Part shown: in pieces, positions 55,483 through 64,000 of the stretch
Layout: each line of letters starts with the position of its first letter
Numbering within the stretch: position 1 is the first letter of the stretch
From: Mixia osmundae IAM 14324
Taxonomy: Eukaryota > Basidiomycota > Mixiomycetes > Mixiales > Mixiaceae
Assembly: GCF_000708205.1 (NCBI RefSeq)
Contig: NW_014575563.1
Coordinates: 2,246,068-2,310,067 of the forward strand
Direction of reading: 5' to 3'
Length of the DNA: 64,000 nucleotides
The notes under the pieces: generated by a model
The model's input: only the letters and a program-made list of their open reading frames with translations
The model's database searches: none
Told to the model about the DNA's origin: nothing
Made by a program: the position numbers and the translations under genes

Positions 55483-57334
55483 TTAGTCGGCCATGACGAT
55501 ATCGTTGACTTGGAGTCTCTCCCCCGAATGATGGGTTTCTGCCTGATCTCGACTGCGACGACTGCCGGTCTCGCTGACAGCGCGCGAGGAGAGCTCGGGA
55601 TGTCCGATCTTGATGAGCTTGCCATCGTAAGCTCCTTCGCGGTAGCCTTCGACGATCCGTTGCAAAAGCTCCGAGGTGGACACGCCCTGAGTCCTCCGTG
55701 TCGGCAAAAACTTACCTGGAATAACACAGAATGAGTGTGAACGGCATAGCAGTCCAACATTGGCAGACCTTGATCCTTGACGAAGGAGTAGATGTCCTTT
55801 GTTGCGCTATCTGAGCTGGCGTATGGTTCTTCGTCTGCGCGAGCCATTAGCGCACCAGGAGACGTTCAGGGAAAGTAATTACCGTGTGCCACGTAATCGA
55901 TCCCGTGATGATCGAGGAAGGCCTGATCGATGACCCAGGGCGCATCCTCGATGACTTCGTCCACCTGCGCCACCAATCAACCGGTGAAAGGTGACTCATG
56001 TAGGCGAGGCCTACCCATTTGCAGTTGCGGACCGACTCATATCGTTCTGCCGAAGTCAGGACAGGCTGGGCTTTGTGCTTGAGGACGAGCTCGTCTGCAC
56101 AGACGCCAACAAGCAAGTGAACTTGAGGAAAAAATAGCTTTGCCTGGCGCAGTGCGAGAGCATGGCCATAATGGAAGAGATCGTAGACGCCATCAGCGTA
56201 TATCCTGATCGGACGGTCTTGCGGTGGTAGGTTGATCTTGTAAGTTCGATGAACAGACGAAGAAGAGAGACCAGAGATTGCGTCGGCCATGTGCTTTTGC
56301 ATGTCTTCTGCCGTGATGCGGCCGAGGAAGCCGTGAGGTGCAGGCGGATGGGCGGAAGCTTGTGCAGCCTCGTAGCGAGCTACATTTTGCTGGGCTAGTC
56401 TTTGCAAGCTATCCTCTTGCCCGTCATCGAGGTTAGCGGAGCCAGATGAGCTAGAGGGATCTGTGGGTATGACATCGGAAGTCTCGCGATGCTGTTGTAA
56501 CAGAGCATGATCGGGCGCGTATGGCAGTGAGGGTGCTGCTTGCTTCTTGTTGCTGCCAGGGGATGCAATGGCTGAGCGTGTGGGCAGATTGCTGAGCTGG
56601 GCGGGAGGCGTAGCGGAGGCAGCCAAGGCCATCCTCGCACTCGGCCCGCCAATGTCAGACAGGGAGCTGTTGTTATGAGCGTGACCGTAGACGCCAGCGT
56701 TCCGGCTGATCTGACCATGGACATGTCCGTGATGAGTGCCGTGGGTACGAGAGACGCGAGATGTCGAGGCTGTGGTGGAGGAGATGTCGCCGTCATAGGT
56801 GGATGCACTGCTGTCGTCGTCTGTGATGACATGCGAAGCATCTGGCTTTGCCCCGCCGACCTGAGTGCCTCTGGCACGGCCCAGTGCAGCCTTGCTCATC
56901 GTCGTCGTCCTGCCCGTCAATTCTGCAGAATCGGCCTGCATTTCAGTGTGCTGAGGTACATGGCCGGCGAAATGGGTGGACTCTGTCGCTGGCGGTGGCA
57001 CGGCTGACGTCGCAGGTGCTATGCCGATCGAGGAGGAGCTGGACTGTACTTCCATGCTGGCTGATTCGGCGAGTCTCTCTGTCTGGGGATGGGCGAGCGA
57101 GCCACCTTGACCTTGACCGATGATGCCAGGTGCGGCAATGATGGACTGCACATCATCCGTCTCGTCATCTTCGTTGCTGCCGCCGTGCGCCTTGCTGCCC
57201 GCCCTCGAGTCCTCCTCACCGTTGGACTCCTCAGATGCCTCTCGAGAGGATTCACCCTTGCCAAGCGGGTTCTTTCTGCGTCGCTTGACTTGGGAAGCGA
57301 TGATGGCAGCGCTAGGAGCGCTTGCAGCCGTCAT
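55483..57334 (-). CDS. PCT1: Choline-phosphate cytidylyltransferase
   Basis: Rate-limiting enzyme of CDP-choline phosphatidylcholine synthesis. The N-terminal 350 residues are long, Ser/Ala/Gly-rich and disordered, with a basic KRRRKN near the start. The nucleotidyltransferase domain follows: [20 protein letters not shown] with the HxGH motif (HYGH), [63 protein letters not shown], and after an intron [15 protein letters not shown], the second signature (RTEGIST type). The usual amphipathic membrane-binding helix after the catalytic domain seems short. A donor GTCTGC is needed to get [14 protein letters not shown]. Stop lies about 100 bp from TFIIE-beta. Confidence 0.93.
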
Positions 57335-57651
57335 GCGGGGCCCGTCGACCTGCTCGTCTCGGGTCTCAGAACAGAGCCACCCTGCCTTTGATGCGATCAG
57401 GCGCGACCCTCGACGTCATCAGACACCCGTCTCACGGCAGGCAAGCTCAGTATGATGCGTCTGAGTCAGTCATGCATGGTCCCTGCTGGCCGACAAGGCC
57501 GCTAAGCAGGCAGTAGCACGTCGTTGTTGCCGTATGCAGCAGTGACTGTGCATCAGGCGTTGAAGCCCTCATGGCGTCCGTGCACACGGTGCACAGCAGT
57601 GGACACCAAGAGCTGCGTGCAATGCGACGTCCTACAAGCGTCGTGCGGCGG
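57335..57651. other. Spacer between PCT1 start and NDUFA6 stop
   Basis: 317 bases, probably promoter of PCT1 and 3' UTR of the NDUFA6 gene. Short frames on both strands carry no recognisable domain. Confidence 0.45.
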
Positions 57652-58345
57652 TCACGATGCAGCAAGCACTTGGTCCTCGTCCCTGCCAGCGAGGAACTTA
57701 TCGCGGAATGTGACAGGCCTTGCGGGCAGCTGCAAGCCCAGAGACCCTGATCAGCATGTCATCACAGGAGCGTACACGGGGCATGAAATGAGCACGAGTC
57801 GCCGACGCATCAGAGTCGGGTGGTGTGCACACGAGAGGCCGCGGCGAGTCAGAGAGTCATCAAGCAACGAACCTCCTCTTTCGCGAACCAGCGCATGATA
57901 TGGCTCTCCATCTGTGCGTACCGTGAGCTCTTGGCGGCCCCTGAGCGAGCGGATAGGCAGACATACCTTCCAGCAGTTGATCGTCTCCTGAAACTCGGCG
58001 TAGTTCTTGTGGAGCATGACATCGAATGCCTCCAGATCGTCGACATATCTCGTCCGCTCATATTCCTGCCTGACTTTGGCACGGATCGCAGCAGGCGAGA
58101 GGTTGAGTGCGTAGATGGCGCAAATCTGCAATGCTCGATCAGCCTGTCTCCCTGCGCAGTAGCCGTGAGCCGGAGCCCGAGGCGAAGCTGACCTCTGGCG
58201 CAGATCTGTGCCATTCACGGTACTGTGCGCGGGCTCGTGCTTTGGCTATCGGCCAGGAGCCTGCACGCCCAGCTGGACATCAGCGAGGAGTAAGACGGAG
58301 TGAGCCGAGTAGTGTCCTGCCTGATGAGGAAGCCACTTTGGCCAT
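57652..58345 (-). CDS. Complex I LYR subunit NDUFA6 (B14)
   Basis: Accessory subunit of mitochondrial NADH dehydrogenase that binds the acyl carrier protein. Minus-strand exons: a start MAKVASSSGRTLLGSLR (58345), then ARARAQYREWHRSAPE, ICAIYALNLSPAAIRAKVRQ (LYR-family helix), EYERTRYVDDLEAFDVMLHK, NYAEFQETINCWK, MESHIMRWFAKEE and, after a 143-nt intron (57872-57730), the conserved tail FRDKFLAGRDEDQVLAAS, which matches the usual F-EGRDED-VLPA ending. Without that last exon the frame would stop prematurely at 57849, so the intron is easily missed. The first intron is about 36 nt and less certain. Confidence 0.85.
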
Positions 58346-58676
58346 GCGAGAAGGAATCGTTGTCATGATGCGCCGCTCTGTCTATCCTTGGCACACGGAA
58401 GTCAGCCTGGCATCGATCAGGCGTGACGCAAGACGCACCGTCCGGTCCTCGCTACACTCTTTGACACCGGTCACCTCTGTGCTATCGCAGCAATGCAGTC
58501 TGGACACTCGCTAGCCACCGGGCTTCCCTAGCTAGTCTCCCTGACCGCTTTGCAATCGTTGCAATCCACGCGCGACATCGACACGGTCGACACGAGGCAA
58601 ACCAGCCAGCGCTCGAGCCGTCATCGGTTCATCAGATCTCCCCCACGAGCTCTCTCACGCACGCTGGACCAACAGG
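58346..58676. promoter_or_regulatory. Divergent promoter between NDUFA6 and the RING-variant gene
   Basis: 331 bases between divergent starts with pyrimidine-rich stretches near 58600-58670. No clear single motif. Confidence 0.4.
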
Positions 58677-60757
58677 ATGCCACCGGTGACGACGTTCCTA
58701 CCAGACGCCCGAGTTGCCTCCGCTTCGACTGACAACATCATCCCTACCGATGCCAACGCCAACGCAGCCTCATCTGCCAGCACGGCCCTGTCGTCGTCAT
58801 CATCATCATCATCATCGTCGTCGTCAGCAGAAGCCTCGGTTCTGGACGCTCAAACTCGGCCTGTACGCGAAGAGCCAACAGACGAGCGTACATGCTGGAT
58901 ATGCCTAGAAGCAGAACCAAAGGAGGACTCCAAGTCTGACGAGACTGTCTGGGTGCATCCCTGCCACTGTACCCTCGTTGCCCATGCCGACTGTCTGGAT
59001 ACATGGCTCAACGATCGCTCCTCTCGTCCCGACAGACATCTCGACAGACTGCAGGGCGGCACCAATCAGCCCGACCGCCAGCTGCGTACGCTCATGCGCA
59101 TAGAACAAGACGCGTCACTGCAGCTCAGCCGACAGCGAGAGCGACTGCAAGCCGTACGTCACCGTGAACACGTTCTCTCGAGCCGGCTCGATCAGCTCAG
59201 AGCGCAGCTGTCCAGCACGCAGTACGAGCATCTCCAGCTCGCCCATACTGCCCTGCTGCGTGATGTCGAAGACATGCAGCGCGAATTCATCGCGCTTCAG
59301 CAGCACGCACTGCAGGCCAGGCGCGCTGTTCGCGAAGTGCGAGATGCAGATCAGTTCGCTATCGCTCAGTCTGCGAGATGCCCGGTTTGCAATGCCGAGT
59401 ATGACATCCGAACGCCGAGCCCGCATTGGTTCCTTGACGTTTACTGTCGCAGCGTGACCTGCTTCAACGATTGGTCAACGATCAGCTACGCTGTCACCCT
59501 TGGCTCAGCTGCCCTTGCTGGTGTTGCGACGCACGGGATCGTTAGCACCCGCCTCTGGGCAGGTCCAGATGTATTTCGCCACCTGGTTGCCACCCTGCTC
59601 TCGAGCCACGCCGCTGCTGCAAAAGCGATCCTCGGTTGGTTGCCTATGATTCCTGCCTCGCTCATTTTGAGTCGCATGTCACTTTGCGATCGAGGTCCGC
59701 TCTGGCTCTCCCTATGGCCTTATGCCCTCTTCTGGGATAGTGAGCCGCTAATCTTTCCCGTCAGCTTGCAACCCCTCCAATCGAACGCGGATATCGCCAT
59801 ACGCGCGGATGTTAAAGGTCTAGGCTATATACCGTCCAGTCTGCTCATCAAAACCAGTCAAGCCATTACTTGGGCCTTTGGAAGAGAACCTGTCGCTTTT
59901 GCGCCCGCCTTCTTCAGCCAGTCTACGAAGCACGCCTATCCGCTGTGTTCTGCCGATGAACTTGCCCAAGCTCGATTGGGCGGCATTGCCTACATGCTCC
60001 CGGGACCGTCTCTGACACTTGTTGGCCTGTCCTTTGTGCGCTTTGCATACATCCGAGCGCGCGACGTCATCTTCTCACTCGTACTGCCACCGGCGACTAC
60101 GTCTGTCATACGCGTAATCGATGCAGAGGAGGCTGCCGCTACTCATAGGCGACCGGGCGGAGCTGCGACTGAGGAGCCAGCAGATTGGCGGCAGACACTA
60201 CGCGGTCGTCATCGTCGACAAGCTGCCGCTGAGCAGGATGCTGAGGAGCCCGAAGAGGTCGCAGTGGCGGCACCCATAGTGGTGCCGCCGGCGAACCCAG
60301 AGGATGATGTACATGATCTTGGCGACGTGATTCACTTGATCTTCACCTTCGGCTCAGTGCTACGTCTCATGCAAACTGCACTGCTCTTTCCGGCAGCTTG
60401 CAGCCTGTCCGGACACGGCCTCGTGAAGCTCAGTCGAATGCCTCGCTTTGCATCCCTTCGTCCATTGCTCTGTCTGCCGCCGCTTGCCAATGCGCAAGTG
60501 AGCGTCGAAGTTGCGTCAGATATTGTGGATCCAGTCTGGATTCGCAATTCGATCGGTGGCTGTTCGCTGGTCGTGGCGAAGGATGTCATCAAGGTGCGCG
60601 GTTTATCATGGATTGTGACACGACTGACTTGAGATTGCAGCTGGTGGCACGTTTGCTCGATCGCAAGCGCTCTGGTCAGCGCAGTATTGTCTCATACCCC
60701 TTCACGCCCAGACAAGCAGACGCCTATCCGCGACCAGGCTCGACCACTACGCACTAG
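58677..60757 (+). CDS. RING-variant (RINGv/MARCH-type) membrane protein
   Basis: Probable membrane E3 ubiquitin ligase of about 670 residues; a second exon after the intron that follows VIK supplies the last 40 residues. The Ser-rich start (12 consecutive serines from a TCG/TCA repeat) leads to CWICLEAE (Cys73, Cys76), HPCHCTLVAHADCLDTW (Cys96, Cys98, His103, Cys106) and, only after about 124 residues, CPVCNAEY (Cys235, Cys238). The inserted segment (about 130-225) is rich in Leu/Gln/Arg/Glu and looks like a coiled coil. The C-terminal part has several hydrophobic segments (TISYAVTLGSAALAGV, LVATLLSSHAAAAKAILGW, LTLVGLSFVRFAYI, FTFGSVLRLMQTALLF). Order and spacing differ from classical MARCH proteins; see findings. 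Confidence 0.78.
58791..58826. repeat. TCG/TCA microsatellite coding for poly-serine
   Basis: Twelve serine codons in a row (two TCG, six TCA, three TCG, one TCA) inside the RING-variant gene. A trinucleotide repeat likely to vary in length between strains without shifting frame. Confidence 0.85.
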
Positions 60758-60838
60758 CGCTACTGTTGGCCCTTATGCATGATCCGAGAGTACATCAACA
60801 TGGGCACCATACATCCCAAGAACAGATCTGTCCAGATC

Positions 60839-63684
60839 TCAGACGTTCAGAGGCGACAGCGGTTCTGCTCGACGTTGACCGCTGACATCTCCTCGACGAC
60901 GAGGAAGCTCTTTGATGACTTTGCTGGGAGCAGTGTTGCTGACAGCGCGAAGATGTTCCTCTTTGCGCGCGGGCGTGGCTGCGGGTCGACGTGTCGCAAC
61001 TCGTCGCTTCGCGATGGCCGAGGTTGGCGAAGAAAAGATGCCCCCTGTCTGCGAGATGGACATTGCCGTCCAGGTATCCTCAGAGACACTCGTGCTTGCG
61101 CCAAGAGTCAGCGCGCGTCGATGAGTACTTGTGTCGATGAGCCGAGCTGGCAGTACAAGTCCGGCTTGTTGGAATGCATCCTGCATCTGTAGCTGTCGGA
61201 CTTTATCCTGTCTCTTGCGCTGCTCCACGTCCATCTGCTTTGCCTATATGCGGCGCAATTAGTACAGCATGAAACGGAAAGACGCGTACTGGCCTCAAGA
61301 GCGATGTTGAGGTAGGCGACCTCGTCCTTGAGCTTCGCTTTTGACTTTGCGAGTTTGGTGATTTGCACTAATGCGCCAAATGAGCAATTCAGTATGCATA
61401 GCCAGATAGACTCACTATCGTGCTCGGCAGACTGTACGCGCATCTGTCGAATGCTACGAGTATGCTGCTCTACTTCCGCCTGTAAGCCTGCCAACCTCTC
61501 CTGCCAGATAGCTTCTCGTTCTTGATAGTCCCGCGCAGCGCTGATCTGTGCGCGCTGCAAGACCTCGTACTTCGTCGCAAGAGCAGCAGTCGCTTCCTCA
61601 TCGCCGAGTCTATTGTTGAGCTCGGTTTGCGTGCCCTCGTGTCTCGCCAGAAGTTGCCGGTGCTGCTCTCTGAGTTCGCTGTTCACAATCTCGGCGTCTC
61701 GCAGCGCGGCTTGCGAGATCAATGCCTCTTCTCGGTGGCCTGCTCGGATTTGTTCGGCTTCATTGCGCTGCAGCTTCTGCTCGTCTTGCAGCTGTGACAG
61801 CATCGCGTCTGATTTAGCAAAGGCGGCCTGAGATTGGGTAAGAGCGATCTCCAGGTCACTGATCTTCGTCATCGTCGCCTGTTGGTCCGTTGATTGTTGC
61901 ATGAGCGCCTGGGTAGCAGCGGCAAGCTCTCGCATCACCTCGGAATGCGCGACCACGAGATGCGCATGAATCTGCTGCGCTTGCTCCATGTCGTGCAAAA
62001 GTGACGTCTGCGTTGCTTCGAGCGTATAAATCTGCTGATCTTTGACGAGTTGAGTCGCCTGGTGTGCATTTTCGTTCTGTTTGAGAATGGCAATCTCTTC
62101 TGTTGCCTTTACAAGGTCTTGTCGAGCCTCGTCAAGCTGCTTCTCTACAGAGCTTGTGGGTGCTGCTTCAGGTGTGCTCTGCCTGATCTGCAAGTCTCTG
62201 ATCATGCATTCCTGTTCGGCATTGAGCGCCTCAAGATCGGAAATGAGCTGCACATGGACGCTCGCTTGCTGTTCGTGACGTGAAAGCCTGTCATGGAGAT
62301 CGACACCGTTGTAGCTGAGCAATTGGTTACGGATTGCTTGATCGCGAAGGTCGCTCTCACGATTGGCCAGTTCCCATCGCAAGGCATCATTCGTTGCATC
62401 AGTCTCGTCGGATCGGTCTGCACTGTCAATGACATGCAGCAAGAGCCGATCGAGCTGCTGGCTTAGAGGCTGCGAGTCCTTTTGATTAGCTGGCGTCGTT
62501 GCTAGAGCGTTTAGAGCTTGACGAGCTTCTGCGGCATCACCACGGAGCCGATCGATGAGGACGTCTTTGGCGGCTAGCTCTCGCTGCTGGGCTTCAAGGA
62601 TGCCCGAATGAAGCTCGCGCTGGTAAGTGCGATGGTCGAACAGACGAGTTTTGAGGTTCGAAAAGGGCGATGTGCACACGAATGGGCTCCTCGCGTTTAC
62701 TGCAGACATGCCGAGTTGGCTTGAGGGCGTCGTGTATACGCTGGCTGGTGTCGAGAAATCTCCTGAGTCGCGCCTGATAGCACAAGGCGTCTTTTTCATC
62801 TGCTCATGAAATGGCTGACTCGACACAATATCAGATGCGCCCAGATCTGACACTGTCTCATCCCAGGCACGCAGCACCGGCTCGGTCGTATCAAGCAGTT
62901 GCGAGTTGTCCTCTGTCAGAGAGACGAGGCTGACTGACGAAGCCGTCAAGAAGCCCATTTGTTCTGGTAGGGCAGGAAGAGGTGAACAAGGTGAGCCTGT
63001 AATGCCAGTTTTGATCGGGCTTGTTGCCGGCGAGATGAGGACGTGACGTTCATAGCCCATATTTCGTTTGTCAGGAGACGATTCTTGCTGATGATCCTCG
63101 AGTCGACCATCTAATTCGTCAAATGAGTCGTCCGAGATGCCAGCCAAACCTTCAGTGGAAGACGAAAATGTGACTTGTCGCGATCGCACTTGCTCGGGTC
63201 CTGCGTGTACACCGACATCGAATAGCTGTCTGATATGTGGATGTGGAGGCGGAGCACGCAGGGGCGATGCGTCGGGAAGAGCAACCTTGGATTTTAAGAT
63301 CGATCGCAAGCTGCCTGTTGGCGTTGCCTGCGTCGATGCGGCGTTAGTACTGACAAGATTGTTGCGACGGATCAGATCGCTCATGTCTGGCTCGGCGACG
63401 AGGTCAGGGCCGATACGCATGTTGTACGCTGTGTTGAGGGCCATCAGACTGTCGGTAGATTCGTCGACAGGCTCCTGCTCCGATGCTGACTGCTCGTCGG
63501 CGCAATCATCCAGCGTTGCGGGACGGCTGCTCAACGGCGAAGTTGCAAAGTTCTGGCTGGACCGACGATTCGATGAACTTTCGGGCGGTCCTGATGGGCG
63601 TCTTTGTTCTGTCAAGGATGGCTTGCGCTCGCTCTTGGCCAAGCGTTGCTGCCGCCGCTGTTGCAACGCTCCCAATGGCTGCAT
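60839..63684 (-). CDS. Long coiled-coil protein with SILK and RVxF motifs
   Basis: About 920 residues on the minus strand after removing two introns (61415-61368, 48 nt with no stop; 61293-61244, which fits only with a GC donor). The N-terminal 330 residues are Ser/Pro-rich and disordered and hold SILK (about residue 128) followed 38 residues later by RQVTF (about 169), the two docking motifs of protein phosphatase 1 in their usual order. The middle 400 residues form a long coiled coil (Gln/Glu/Ala/Leu-rich), then KLAKSKAKLKDEVAYLNIAL and a basic C-terminus (AKRRVATRRPAATPARK). I do not recognise the family; the layout recalls spindle-pole or kinetochore scaffolds. Start at 63684 is the first in-frame ATG. 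Confidence 0.72.
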
Positions 63685-64000
63685 TGCGCAAATTTTCAGC
63701 ACTGGATCTGCAGACGTGTGCGGAGGCCGCTGACTGATTCCATTGACTGCTGCTGACTACTCGATGCCCTTCAGTCCCGCATCGGCTATCAGCAAGACCT
63801 TGGGCGTCATGTCCAGTTGGCTTCGCCGTGCGCGCCAGTTTTACGCTCGCGACTTGTCACGACGTCACATGACCTTCATGCCAAATCAAAACACAAACGT
63901 CTTGGCGTCGGACATGGCTAGCAGATCCACATTATACGTTGCCTGAGCTCTTGTCCGCTCAGAGTGTCTCCTCCTCCCGTCACGGCACGCACAGAACACT
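63685..64000. promoter_or_regulatory. Upstream region of the coiled-coil gene to the window edge
   Basis: 316 bases with no gene recognised on either strand. A GACGTCA-like core sits at about 63861-63870 (CGACGTCACA) beside CACATGAC, resembling CRE/bZIP and E-box-like sites; this is a motif reading only. Confidence 0.35.

Noticed and set aside
1-64000. Search for transposons, LTR elements, CRISPR arrays, rRNA, telomere repeats
   Set aside because: No terminal repeats, reverse transcriptase, transposase, integrase or array-like repeats were recognised by eye; the window reads as ordinary nuclear genes.

Overview
This window is compact nuclear DNA from a fungus, most likely a basidiomycete. 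The evidence is nuclear protein-coding genes with many short (about 45-60 nt) introns carrying a CTGAC/CTAAC-like branch point just before the acceptor, and a gene set of complex I (NDUFA6), Kin17, TFIIIC, TFIIE, prefoldin, chaperonin CCT and a full MICOS core subunit. The high GC content, very short intergenic gaps and Pro/Gln/Ser-rich proteins fit a small-genome basidiomycete. A Pucciniomycotina yeast is my guess, but nothing in the window proves it. I see no transposon, virus-like element, CRISPR array or rRNA.

Layout, left to right. 1-7.1 kb: OSH4/KES1 sterol-PI4P transfer protein (cut by the window edge), NHP6-type HMG protein, CCT5, MIC60. 7.2-18 kb: TFIIIC subunit TFC4, KIN17, an unrecognised Pro/Gln-rich protein, a hemerythrin-type protein and an archaeal-type P-loop ATPase. 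18-24.7 kb is the loosest part: a Ure2-like GST, a possible 102-residue small gene, a Golgi type II membrane protein, about 2.7 kb with only one tRNA-Leu and weak reading frames, then prefoldin 3. 24.7-41 kb: RAD2/XPG, a LysM protein, SPT2, the tiny OST4 gene, an endonuclease III-like glycosylase, a second glycosyltransferase, a C2H2 regulator, PDAP1/PP28, mitochondrial uL10 and a NIPA-type transporter. 41-64 kb: Pol III subunit RPC2, UBP6, BAP31, eIF2-gamma, a peroxisomal enoyl-CoA hydratase/isomerase, WDR83, a DUF2415 WD protein, TFIIE-beta, choline-phosphate cytidylyltransferase, NDUFA6, a RING-variant membrane protein and a long coiled-coil protein with PP1-docking motifs.

The genes form no pathway cluster; they are an ordinary housekeeping neighbourhood. 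Themes that recur are transcription (TFC4 and RPC2 for Pol III, TFIIE-beta for Pol II, SPT2, NHP6), protein folding (CCT5, prefoldin 3), DNA repair (RAD2, glycosylase, KIN17), ER/Golgi functions (OST4, BAP31, two glycosyltransferase-like proteins) and mitochondria (MIC60, uL10m, NDUFA6). Neighbouring genes are usually divergent over 100-250 bp or convergent over 20-100 bp.

The most interesting signals are at the level of gene architecture: about eight introns that appear to use GC-AG instead of GT-AG ends, a pair of interleaved inverted repeats with pseudoknot topology in the MIC60/TFC4 promoter, a two-exon 47-residue OST4 gene, and a RING-variant domain split by a coiled coil.
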